From an uncultured delta proteobacterium (GTDB lineage Bacteria; Myxococcota_A; Polyangia; Polyangiales; Ga0077539): DNA of 32,177 nt. The position numbers and the translations under genes were made by a program. Below the pieces are notes generated by a model. It did no database searches and was not told where the DNA came from. It worked only from the letters and a program-made list of their open reading frames with translations. The DNA lies in the NCBI GenBank assembly GCA_903845045.1, contig CAIMWA010000459.1:1-32177 (forward strand). The letters are read 5' to 3'. Positions 18,086-26,303 of this stretch are shown here, piece after piece. Every line of letters starts with the position of its first letter. Position 1 is the stretch's first letter.

Positions 18086-20472
18086 CGTTCCGACGCCTTC
18101 GTCGCGCGCTCGCCGCCGCCGTCGTCGCCGGTGCTCCTGCGGTCGCGTTCGCGGACCACGCCCCGCGGCTGCTGCACGCCCCGGACGTTGCCTTGCCCGA
18201 GGGCGCCGCGCTCGCCGCCGGTGCGTTCGTACGTCTGGAATTCACGGTGTCGGCGGACGGGACCGTGCGCGACGCCGTGGTCGTGACCGGCGTGCGCGCC
18301 GACGTCGACGCCGCGGTGCTCGCCGCCGTCCCGGAGCTTCGCTTCGAGCCCGCCGAGCAGGCTGGGCACCCCGTCGCGGCGCGCATGCGGTTCCGCTTCG
18401 CGCTGCACGCACCGCCCACCGCTCGACCCGCGGCGACGCCCGCGCCCGCAGCGACGCCGCCGATGGCACCGCCAGACGCCTCTCCTTCGCCGTCGACGGC
18501 GCCCACCGCGGCGACCGCGCCGCCCGCGGCGGAGGCCGGCGAGGCCACGATCCGTTCGACCCGCGAGCCTGGCGCCGCGACGACCTTCTCGCTTCACGGC
18601 GAGGAGCTGACGACGGTGCCCGGCACCTTCGGCGAGCCCGTGCGCGCCGTCGCCTCGATGCCGGGCGTCGGCCGCACGCCCTTCGGTCTCGGCTTCTTCG
18701 TCGTGCGCGGCGCCTCCTTCGAGAACACCGGGTTCTTCATCGACGGCTTCCCGGTGCCGCTGCTCTACCACCTGGGGGCGGGCCCCGCGGTGATCTCGTC
18801 GCGGCTGGTGAATGGCCTCGATTTTTACCCAGGCGGGTATCCGCTGGACTACGGCCGCTTCTCCGCGGGCGTGATCTCGCTGCACACCGCGCCGCCGCCG
18901 TCGGACCGTCCCTTCGTCGAGTTCAGCGTCGACGTGCTCAAGGCCAGCGCCCTCGCGGTGGTGCCCTTCGACGAGGGCCGCGGGAGCATCGCCGTCGCCG
19001 CGCGCCGCAGCTACCTCGAGCTGATCCTCCCGCTCATCGTCGACGGCGTGTCGCTGCAGTACGGCGACTACCAGGTGCGCGCCGACTACCGGTTCACGCC
19101 GCGCAGCCGGGTGTCGGTGTTCTTCTTCGGCTCGCACGACGCCCTCGACCGCCGCGCGGCGTCGGGCGTGGGCCAGACCGCGGCGGAGCAGACGGCGGAC
19201 CTCGAGTACACGTTCCACCGCATGATCGCGCGCTGGGACTACGGGCTCCCGGGCGGCGCGACGCTCTCGCTCGCAGGCACCGCCGGCGTCGACTCGACCT
19301 CCTTCGTGAACCACGTGCCGGGGCAGGACGACCAGTCCTTCGCCTCGACCGGCTACATCCTCGGCGAGCGCGCCACGCTGCGGATCCCGACGGGCACGCA
19401 CCTCGCGACGCGCGCGGGCCTCGACATCCTCACGATCCTCTTCCACGCGGACCTGCAGGTGCCGCTGCCGAGCAACATCGGGGGCATTCCGCCGCCCATC
19501 GCGTCGCCGACGATCCTCACGTACAGCCCGCAGCTGACGCAGCTCAGCGTGGCGCCGTGGTTCGACGAGACGCTGCGCGCGGGGCCCGTGGAGCTCGTCG
19601 CCGGCGCGCGCCTCGACCACCTCAAGTACGCCGCCGTCGACACCTGGGTGATGGACCCGCGCGCGGTCCTTCGCGTGCGCCTGCACGACCGCGTGACGGC
19701 CACGGCGTCGTCCGGCTTCTTCCACCAGGCGCCGCCCTTCTACGACCTGCTCGCGGGCGTGCGGAACCCGGACCTCCGGCCGCAGCGGTCGTGGCAGTCG
19801 TCGGCCGGCGTGGAGCTGCGCCTGCCGGCGAATTTCGAGGCGCGCTTCACCGGGTATTTCACCCGCATGTACAACCTCGTGCGCACGTCGAGCGACGTCG
19901 TCGCGACGCCCAACGGGCCCGCGCGCGTTCCGCTCACCGACGACGGCCAGGGGCGGTCCTTCGGCTTGGAGGTGCTGCTGCGCCGGCAGCTCGCGCACGG
20001 CGTCTACGGCTGGCTCTCGTACACGCTGTCGCGCAGCGAGCGCTTCGTCGACGGCGGCGTGGTGGTCCCGTTCGCCTTCGACCAGACGCACGTGCTCAAC
20101 CTCGCCGTCTCCTGGGACATCGACCGGCACTGGCGCGTCGGCGGACGCTTCCAGCTCTCCACCGGCGTGCCGCGGCGGCTCATCACGGGCGCGTACTTCG
20201 ACTCCGACGCCGACCGGTTTCGCGCGCTCAACCCGCCGCGCATGGACGATGGTTCGGACACCGAACGACTCCCGGTCTATCACCAGCTCGACGTGCGCGT
20301 GGACTACCGCTTCCGCTGGGGTGCGTGGCGCATGTCGGCGTTCCTCGACGTGCTGAACGTGTACTACGCGCAGAACACCGAGAACTGGCTCTACCAGTAC
20401 GACTACGCGGCGCGGGTGGCGTTCCCGGGGCTGCCCATCCTGCCGGCGCTCGGCATCACCGGGGAGTACTGA
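18076..20472 (+). CDS. TonB-dependent outer-membrane receptor with N-terminal TonB C-terminal-like domain
   Basis: The 798-residue protein has a signal peptide (cleavage near AFA-D at 26-27). Next comes a TonB_C-like domain (about 30-110: VRLEFTVSADGTVRDAVVV and later LRFEP), then a Pro/Ala-rich linker (111-155). The plug domain follows (about 170-275: VPGTFGEPVRAVASMPGV, FVVRGASFENTGFFIDGFPV, YPGGYPLDYGRFSAGVI), then a 22-strand-type beta-barrel ending in TGEY. The usual terminal Phe is Tyr. Such receptors import bulky ligands across the outer membrane using proton-motive force through TonB-ExbBD. No classical TonB box is evident. GAGG lies seven bases before the ATG at 18076. The ligand is unknown; the coupled downstream lipoprotein may help bind it. 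Confidence 0.9.
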   Translation: MDLTFRRLRRALAAAVVAGAPAVAFADHAPRLLHAPDVALPEGAALAAGAFVRLEFTVSADGTVRDAVVVTGVRADVDAAVLAAVPELRFEPAEQAGHPVAARMRFRFALHAPPTARPAATPAPAATPPMAPPDASPSPSTAPTAATAPPAAEAGEATIRSTREPGAATTFSLHGEELTTVPGTFGEPVRAVASMPGVGRTPFGLGFFVVRGASFENTGFFIDGFPVPLLYHLGAGPAVISSRLVNGLDFYPGGYPLDYGRFSAGVISLHTAPPPSDRPFVEFSVDVLKASALAVVPFDEGRGSIAVAARRSYLELILPLIVDGVSLQYGDYQVRADYRFTPRSRVSVFFFGSHDALDRRAASGVGQTAAEQTADLEYTFHRMIARWDYGLPGGATLSLAGTAGVDSTSFVNHVPGQDDQSFASTGYILGERATLRIPTGTHLATRAGLDILTILFHADLQVPLPSNIGGIPPPIASPTILTYSPQLTQLSVAPWFDETLRAGPVELVAGARLDHLKYAAVDTWVMDPRAVLRVRLHDRVTATASSGFFHQAPPFYDLLAGVRNPDLRPQRSWQSSAGVELRLPANFEARFTGYFTRMYNLVRTSSDVVATPNGPARVPLTDDGQGRSFGLEVLLRRQLAHGVYGWLSYTLSRSERFVDGGVVVPFAFDQTHVLNLAVSWDIDRHWRVGGRFQLSTGVPRRLITGAYFDSDADRFRALNPPRMDDGSDTERLPVYHQLDVRVDYRFRWGAWRMSAFLDVLNVYYAQNTENWLYQYDYAARVAFPGLPILPALGITGEY

Positions 20473-21377
20473 TGCGCGCTGGGACGGCGCTGGCGACCTG
20501 GCTCTTCGCGCTGTGCACGGCGTGCATCGGCGACCTCGCGCACAAGGAGATCGTGCTCGGTCCGCGGGTGCTCGAGATCGTCGCCGACCCGCCGGAGCTC
20601 GGCGCGGGGCAGACCGTGCGCCTCCACGCGATGCTCGCCGGCACCGTCGGCACGCCGCGCTTCCATTGGGTCGCGTGCAACGGCGACACCTCGTCGTTCT
20701 CCGGTGTCGGGGGCTTCGGCGCCGGCGTGGCCGACGACGGGTGCACGGGCGACGCGGGGATCCACGTGCCGCTTGGTGACGCCACCGCCGCCGTGTTCAC
20801 CGTCCCCGTCGCGCTCGCCGACGTCGCCGCGATCCGCGCCGCGCTGGGTCCGAGCATCCCCGCGGCGTTCGTCGATCGGTACCTTCGCGACGTCGGCATC
20901 CTCGTGGGCGTCGGGCTCACCGTCGAGGTCGATGGACGGGTGCTGCAGGCCTACAAGCGCGTCGTCGTCTCGACGAGCGCGACGCCGAACCACAACCCTC
21001 CACCGCCGCGCTTTCGCGTCGCCGGGCGCTGGGTCGGCGCGACCGTCGCGGACCCCGAGACGTGCGTCGCCGACGACGGCATGCCCCTCACCGTCGCCGC
21101 CGGCGCCCTCGTCAACCTCGAGCCGGACACGGACGCGAGCTGGTTCGAGGCGTACACGGTGCTCACCGCGACGGGGACGTTCCAGGCCCGCACGGAGCAC
21201 GCTTACTGGTCGTGGTATGCGAGCAGTGGCGCGCTGGACCAGACCATCACGCAGACGCCGACCGTCGACGACACATGGCAGGCGCCGGGCAGCGCGGGAG
21301 CGCAGGCGCTGTGGGTGTTTCTTCGCGACGGCCGCGGGGGCACGAGCGGGTGCCGGGTCTCCGTGACCGTGCGCTGA
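20472..21377 (+). CDS. Putative lipoprotein partner of the TonB-dependent receptor
   Basis: The 301-residue protein begins with a short hydrophobic signal (MRAGTALATWLFALCTAC). The C at 18 follows T-A, so it is a likely but imperfect lipobox: position -3 is Cys instead of Leu. The body is beta-rich and Cys-containing with no family I can name. A run of Pro near residue 178 (NHNPPPP) separates an N-terminal domain with an Ig-like opening (VLEIVADPPELGAGQTVRLHA) from a C-terminal one ending in GTSGCRVSVTVR, which also reads like an Ig-type strand. The ATG shares TGATG with the receptor stop, and GGGGAG lies five bases upstream, so the two products are made together. It is probably an outer-membrane lipoprotein acting with the receptor; that is inference from position. 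Confidence 0.78.
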   Translation: MRAGTALATWLFALCTACIGDLAHKEIVLGPRVLEIVADPPELGAGQTVRLHAMLAGTVGTPRFHWVACNGDTSSFSGVGGFGAGVADDGCTGDAGIHVPLGDATAAVFTVPVALADVAAIRAALGPSIPAAFVDRYLRDVGILVGVGLTVEVDGRVLQAYKRVVVSTSATPNHNPPPPRFRVAGRWVGATVADPETCVADDGMPLTVAAGALVNLEPDTDASWFEAYTVLTATGTFQARTEHAYWSWYASSGALDQTITQTPTVDDTWQAPGSAGAQALWVFLRDGRGGTSGCRVSVTVR

Positions 21378-21380
21378 GGG

Positions 21381-21411
21381 GGCGCCGGGGCCATGACGCA
21401 GACCCCGTGCC
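21381..21411 (+). terminator. Possible hairpin after the receptor-partner lipoprotein gene
   Basis: GGCGCCGGGG (21381-21390) can pair with CCCCGTGCC (21403-21411) through a nine-pair stem with one bulge and a 12-base loop. It starts four bases after the stop codon. No T-run follows, so it is not a classical intrinsic terminator. Confidence 0.3.
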
Positions 21412-21508
21412 GGGCGTTGACGCTCGGGGCGGCGGTATGCGAGACAGCGCGTTCCTTGCACCTCGGCGAGTGACCGCGGGCGGTGCGATTCCCTACGGAG
21501 GCTTCTCG

Positions 21509-22951
21509 ATGATCAGCAACACGCGTGGATGGCTGGCCCTCGCGCTCACCAGCGGGCTCTTGGCGGCCTGTGGCGACAGCACGAACAACAACAACAACGG
21601 CACCGACGCGGGCACGCCGACCACGGACATGGGCTCGACGGACGGCGCCACCGGCGACACCGGCACGGCCACGGACCGTCCGGTCACGGACCGCCCGGCT
21701 CCCCGCGACAGCGGCCCGCCGCCGAACCCGTGCGCGAGCCCGACGGACCTCTCGACGATGACGCCGGGCTCCGACGGCGCGATCCACGTGATGGCGGACA
21801 ACAACTCGGCGCCCCAGGCGGCCGTCGGAAACATCGTTCCGCGTACGGCGACGGCCGGCTGCGTCGGCACCATGGGCGGCATGGGCGCGAAGGGGTTCCC
21901 GGTCGTCTATCGGTACACGATGCACTCCGCGGGCGTGCTCTCGCTGTCCACGGTGAGCGACAACACCGACTTCGACACCGTGCTCGCGGTGCTCTCGACC
22001 TGCTCGGCGACGGCGCAGCCGCTGGCGTGCAGCGACGACACGGCGAGCAGCACGCAGTCCTCGCTCACCACCGCCACGTTGATGGCCGGCCAGACCGTCT
22101 ACATCGTCGTCGGCGGCTGGGGCACGACGTCGAAGGGCGCCGCGCAGGGCAACTACGAGCTGACGCTGCGCGAGCAGACGCCGATCGCGGTCGGCATGCC
22201 TTGCCACACCGGTGACCTCTGCACCGGAAGCATCTGCGTCGGTGCGACGGCGACCAACGCCGGCACCTGCGTGGCGGACGGCGGGCTCGGCGGCAACTGC
22301 CGCACGACGGCGCCGTTCTGCGACACGGGCACGTCGTGCTCGGCGTCGATGCCGACGGCCGCGGCGCCGGGCAGCTGCCTCCGGGCGGTGGACATCGGCG
22401 CGGCGTGCTCGCCGTCGACGACGACCTGCAACATGAACGGCGTGTGCCCGACGTTCGCGTCTGCCTCCGGCGGCGACGCCGGAGCCGATGCGGGCACCGG
22501 TTCGCGCGTGTGCACGGCGCCGGTCGCGGAGACCGAGCCGAACAACTCGCCGACGATGCCGCAGGCGGCCATCAGCGCGACGACGACCTTCGTCGCGGCG
22601 CTGCCCACGGGCGACACCGACTGCTTCGCCGTGACCGTTCCGGCGGGGGCGTCGCTCTACGCCGAGACCTCGGACGCGCGCGGAACCTGCAGCCTCGGCA
22701 TGGGCGCCGACACCATCCTGAACGTCTACGCCGCGGGCAACACCATGGCGATCGCGACGAACGACGATGCGGCGATGCCGGCCAACGGGCTCTGCTCGCG
22801 CATCGACGGCACCGGCGCCACGCCGGTCGACATGGGCGCCCACGCGCTCGCCGCCGGCACGTACGCGGTGTGCGTGACGGCGTTCGCCCCGATGTCGGGC
22901 TCGCCCGCCGCGATCGCGCAGTACTTCCTGACCATCGGCATCGCCCGCTGA
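21509..22951 (+). CDS. Cys-rich lipoprotein with two PPC-like domains
   Basis: The 480-residue product has a clear lipoprotein signal (LLAAC, C21) followed by a low-complexity linker containing five Asn in a row and many Thr, Asp and Gly, a common myxobacterial surface-lipoprotein layout. The first folded domain (about 80-215: VVYRYTMHSAGVLSLST and FDTVLAVLSTC) and the last (about 340-480: AETEPNNSPTMPQA, DTDCFAVTVPAG, LAAGTYAVCV) look like bacterial pre-peptidase C-terminal (PPC) domains. The middle (about 225-335) has about a dozen Cys in short repeats, probably disulfide-bonded. No peptidase domain is present. GGAGG sits seven bases before the ATG. The gene stands alone after a 131-base gap, with a possible hairpin behind the upstream lipoprotein gene. 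Its function is unknown; it is probably displayed on the cell surface. Confidence 0.85.
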   Translation: MISNTRGWLALALTSGLLAACGDSTNNNNNGTDAGTPTTDMGSTDGATGDTGTATDRPVTDRPAPRDSGPPPNPCASPTDLSTMTPGSDGAIHVMADNNSAPQAAVGNIVPRTATAGCVGTMGGMGAKGFPVVYRYTMHSAGVLSLSTVSDNTDFDTVLAVLSTCSATAQPLACSDDTASSTQSSLTTATLMAGQTVYIVVGGWGTTSKGAAQGNYELTLREQTPIAVGMPCHTGDLCTGSICVGATATNAGTCVADGGLGGNCRTTAPFCDTGTSCSASMPTAAAPGSCLRAVDIGAACSPSTTTCNMNGVCPTFASASGGDAGADAGTGSRVCTAPVAETEPNNSPTMPQAAISATTTFVAALPTGDTDCFAVTVPAGASLYAETSDARGTCSLGMGADTILNVYAAGNTMAIATNDDAAMPANGLCSRIDGTGATPVDMGAHALAAGTYAVCVTAFAPMSGSPAAIAQYFLTIGIAR

Positions 22952-22987
22952 CCTTTCCGGTCAGAAACTCCGGCTGCGGCGGAGTGG

Positions 22988-23851
22988 TTGGCTAACGTCA
23001 CCCCCGTGACGTCCCTCCGCTTCGCCGCGACGGTCCTCGCCCTCCTCACCCTGCTCCCCTTCGCGCGTCCCGCCTCGGCGGTGCCGACGGGCGCCCGTCC
23101 GCTCTCCGGCGGGAGGCTCATCGAGGGGCGCTGCCCTGCGGCGCACCCGCGCTGCATCGCGTTCACCTTCGACGACGGCCCCGACGCGTTCTCGACGCCC
23201 CGGCTCCTCGACCTGCTCGATCGCCACCACGTGCGCGCGACGTTCTTCGTCGTCGGCCACCGCATCGACGGCGACGAGCCGCATCACCGCGTGCAGCGCG
23301 GGCTCCTCCGGGAGATCGTGCGCCGCGGTCACCTCATCGGGAACCACACGTACCACCACGTCGTGCTCGGCAACCTCCGTCCGCAGCAGATCGACGAGGA
23401 GATCGACCGCACCGACGCGCTCATCGCCCACGCCACCGGCGGCCGGCGCACGGGGCTCTTTCGGGCGCCCTTCGGCATGCTGAGCGCGCCGCGGAGCCTG
23501 CAGGCCGTGGACGCCCGGCGCCTCACCCCGGCGTACTGGATGATCGACACCCACGACTGGGAGGCCCGCACCTCGGAGCAGGTCGTCACGCGGTTTCGCC
23601 AGGAGCTTCTCGCGCACCCCAACGGCGGCGTGGTGCTCATGCACGACACCCGGCCGTGGAGCGTGAGCGCCTTCCCGATGATCATGGGCGTGATCGCGCG
23701 CCGCAACGCGGACCTCGTGGCGCACGGCCAGGCTCCCTACGAGGTGCTCAACCTCGACGCGTTCGTGGTGCCCCGCGGCACCGAGCCGCTGCGCGGCGAG
23801 CCCGGTCAGCGACGCCAGCGATCCGGCGCGGCCCACGCGGCCACGAGGTAG
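22988..23851 (+). CDS. Secreted polysaccharide deacetylase (NodB homology)
   Basis: This carbohydrate esterase 4 enzyme removes acetyl groups from N-acetylated sugars such as chitin or peptidoglycan glycan. Counting from the TTG at 22988, a signal peptide ends near ASA, followed by TFDDGPD (60-66, catalytic and metal Asp), H120-x3-H124 for the metal, RAPFG (159-163), WMIDTHDW (184-191) and LMHD (217-220, catalytic His). The set is complete, so activity is expected. The start is uncertain: TTG at 22988 has GGAG only three bases upstream, and GTG at 23006 gives a neater signal peptide (MTSLRFAATVLALL) but has no ribosome site. The last 46 bases overlap the 3' end of the convergent gene, and the tail after about residue 270 is low-complexity. 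Confidence 0.9.
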   Translation: MANVTPVTSLRFAATVLALLTLLPFARPASAVPTGARPLSGGRLIEGRCPAAHPRCIAFTFDDGPDAFSTPRLLDLLDRHHVRATFFVVGHRIDGDEPHHRVQRGLLREIVRRGHLIGNHTYHHVVLGNLRPQQIDEEIDRTDALIAHATGGRRTGLFRAPFGMLSAPRSLQAVDARRLTPAYWMIDTHDWEARTSEQVVTRFRQELLAHPNGGVVLMHDTRPWSVSAFPMIMGVIARRNADLVAHGQAPYEVLNLDAFVVPRGTEPLRGEPGQRRQRSGAAHAATR

Positions 23852-26175
23852 ATCGCCCCGGCGGCGGCGAAGGTCGTCGGGATGCCGAACCACACCGAGA
23901 GCGTCGTCGCCAGCACGGACCCGAGCACGCTGCTCGCGCCGTTCACGGCCAGCGCCAGCGCCGCGCCGTCGCGCCGTGGCAGCGCGCGGAGCCCGGCGGG
24001 GAAGAACAGTCCGAGCACGAGGCCGACCACCGCCGCGCACGCCGCCGAACCGCCGAAGCGGAGCGCCGGAGCGCCCACGAGCGTCGCGTGGGCGAGCGGG
24101 CGGAGCACGGCGTACGGGAGCGCCGTGAGGAGCACCGCCGCACCCACGGCGGCGAAGGCGACGCGACGCGGGGTGGCGAGCACCCGCGCCGAGAGCAGGG
24201 CGCCGGCCCCGGTGGCAACGAGCAAACCCGCGAGCGCCACGATGAGAGCGTACGTCGGGTGCCCGAGCACGACGTGGAGGCGCTGCACGAGGGCGAGCTC
24301 CGCGGTCATGTAGCCCGCTCCGAGGGCGGCGAAGTAGACGAGCGCGCGGCCGCTCGGGCGGGCGGGGTCCTTCGCGGCGCGGAGAAGCGCAGGACCGAGG
24401 AGCCAGCCCGCGACGAGCAGCACGACGGCGAAGGTGGCGAGGAGCTCGAACATCGCCGTGGCGTTGCCCGCGATGACCCCGGCGCTGCCGCGGGCCAGCG
24501 AGAGCGCGAGCATCGGGTGCAGCCACGCGCGGGGCGAGAGGAGCTGGAAGAAGAACGGGCGCTCGTCCGTCGGCGCGGTGGTGTCGAGGCCGAGCGGGCG
24601 ACCCACGGCGGCCAGCGCGGCGTCGTCCCGGGCGTCGAGAATGGATCCGAGCAGCGGCTCCCGAGCGGGCTGTCCGGGAACGAGCAGCAGCGTGAAGCGA
24701 AGGCGCGTCTCGAGGTCGTGCAGCGCGGCGACGTCGGCCTCGGAGAACGGCTGCGGGCTCACCAGGATCGTCGCGACGTTGCCGGCCGCGACGAGGGCGA
24801 TGTGGTCCCGCGGGCGCGTGATGCCGCGGTCGTGGAGCGACGCCACGGCGAGGGCGACGAGGCGCGCGGTCTCGCTGACGTACTGCGGCGCGTACCAGCG
24901 CGAGAACGTGAGCACCCCGTCCGGCGCCACCCGCTGCAGGAAGATGGACCAAGCCTCGCGCGTGTAGAGCGTCGCCTCGGTGTGAGCGAAGGCTCCCGCC
25001 GACGTCGCGGCCCAGGTGTCGACGAGCGACGCCTGGAGCACCGAGCAGTGCACGTTCGACCGCGCGTAGAGCGAGCGACCGTCGCCGAGGCGCACCGTCA
25101 CCCGCGGGTCGTCGAGCGTCGGAGAGCGCCCGCGCACGGCGTGGAGCATCGCCACGATGCCGGGGTTGATCTCGGCGCCGAGCACGCGGTCGTGACCCAC
25201 GGCGAGCGCCGCGATGAGGTCCCGTCCGCCGCCGACGCCGATGACGCACGCGGTGCCCGTGGGGCGGAGCACGTGCGCCGACGTCGTCGCGTCGAAGCGC
25301 AGGATGTTGAGCTGCGCGGGCGTGCGCCACGAGTACACGGGCGTCGCGGCCTCGCCGTCGAGCGTCGCGTCGGCGGCCTCGACCCACCCCGGAGGCGTGT
25401 TCGGCGACGGAGACCAGAGGTGCGTGTACGGCACCGGCCGGAACGCGCCGAGGCGCACGTAGGCGAGCGGCGTCCAGGCGTCGAAGGCGGGCACCTCGTG
25501 CTCGAGGCGCGGAAAGCCCTTGGCGAAGCGGAACACCAGCCCCGACTCGGACCCCCGCGCGCCGAGCGCAACCACGAGCGAGGCCACCGCGAGCGCCGCC
25601 GCACGACCGCGAAGCCCGTCGCCCGGCGCGGCCATCCACGCCGCCGCCGCCGCCGACAGCGACGCGAGGAGCACGAGCGCGTCGGGCGCGCCGAACGGTC
25701 CGAGCAGCACGAGCGGAGCGAGGGCGCCCAGCGCCGCGGCGCCGAGGTCGACGGCGTAGAGCGTCGGCGTCGGCACGTCGGACTCGGACAGCAGGCGCGC
25801 GACCACCGCCCCGCCGGCGACCAGCGGAACGGCCGCCGCGCCGCTGACCACGAGCAGCGCCGCGAGCGACGAGAGGTTGAGCGAGAACGACAGCGGCACC
25901 GACACCAGCACGGCGACGCAGAGCGCGAGGCCGAGGGCTAGGGTGAAGAGGCGCCGGGCGATCCACGGTCCCATGGGCTCGCCGGCGCGGGCGGCGGCGT
26001 CGGCGTCGAGCGACCCGCGGGTGAGCCCGAGCATCGCGAGGGAGAGGACGACGAACGCGAGCCCGTACCAGGTGGTGACGGAGAGGGCGCGGGTGATGAG
26101 CACCTCGGCCGCGACGGTGCTCGCCGAGACGAGGGCCAGGATGGCGAGCGCGGGGCCGCGGGGGACCGATGGCAT
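23806..26175 (-). CDS. Polytopic membrane protein with spermidine-synthase-like methyltransferase-fold core
   Basis: The 789-residue protein has about six to eight N-terminal membrane helices (1-220). A soluble core follows with the SAM/dcSAM-binding loop GVGGGRDL (about 312) and the acidic strand end LGAEINPG. Then come LGDGRSLY and, near 377, LQASLVDTWAATSAG. The C-terminal block of helices covers roughly 570-785. It resembles large membrane proteins usually annotated as spermidine synthase or fused MFS/spermidine synthase. True spermidine synthases have a VDSSDPVGP-type loop at the active site, which here is VDTWAATSAG, so polyamine synthesis is doubtful. I chose the ATG at 26175 because a TACCGT hexamer sits eight bases before it. 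It overlaps the deacetylase 3' end tail to tail. Confidence 0.82.
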   Translation of the reverse strand: MPSVPRGPALAILALVSASTVAAEVLITRALSVTTWYGLAFVVLSLAMLGLTRGSLDADAAARAGEPMGPWIARRLFTLALGLALCVAVLVSVPLSFSLNLSSLAALLVVSGAAAVPLVAGGAVVARLLSESDVPTPTLYAVDLGAAALGALAPLVLLGPFGAPDALVLLASLSAAAAAWMAAPGDGLRGRAAALAVASLVVALGARGSESGLVFRFAKGFPRLEHEVPAFDAWTPLAYVRLGAFRPVPYTHLWSPSPNTPPGWVEAADATLDGEAATPVYSWRTPAQLNILRFDATTSAHVLRPTGTACVIGVGGGRDLIAALAVGHDRVLGAEINPGIVAMLHAVRGRSPTLDDPRVTVRLGDGRSLYARSNVHCSVLQASLVDTWAATSAGAFAHTEATLYTREAWSIFLQRVAPDGVLTFSRWYAPQYVSETARLVALAVASLHDRGITRPRDHIALVAAGNVATILVSPQPFSEADVAALHDLETRLRFTLLLVPGQPAREPLLGSILDARDDAALAAVGRPLGLDTTAPTDERPFFFQLLSPRAWLHPMLALSLARGSAGVIAGNATAMFELLATFAVVLLVAGWLLGPALLRAAKDPARPSGRALVYFAALGAGYMTAELALVQRLHVVLGHPTYALIVALAGLLVATGAGALLSARVLATPRRVAFAAVGAAVLLTALPYAVLRPLAHATLVGAPALRFGGSAACAAVVGLVLGLFFPAGLRALPRRDGAALALAVNGASSVLGSVLATTLSVWFGIPTTFAAAGAIYLVAAWAAPDRWRR

Positions 26176-26219
26176 GGCGGCGCACGGTACCATCGCAGCG
26201 CAGCGCGCCGGGCCCCTCA

Positions 26220-26248
26220 TTGCACTGGCCCCGAGACGGACGTACCCT
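26220..26248 (+). promoter_or_regulatory. Promoter candidate for the propeller-like lipoprotein gene
   Basis: TTGCAC (26220-26225), a 17-base spacer and TACCCT (26243-26248) are followed by a leader of about 50 bases with a GAGG ribosome site before the ATG at 26304. It is the best-placed promoter candidate in the window. Confidence 0.5.
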
Positions 26249-26303
26249 CCCGCGGATACTTGGAATGCGTACTGTCGGCTCCCGTTCTGCCCCGAGGTGA
26301 TCG

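Noticed and set aside
21436..21470. Possible sigma-54 promoter ending in TTGCA before the PPC lipoprotein
   Set aside because: There is no GG the required ten bases before the GC of the -12 element.
22966..22984. Possible terminator hairpin before the deacetylase gene
   Set aside because: Only a five-pair stem (CTCCG/CGGAG) can form, and no T-run follows.
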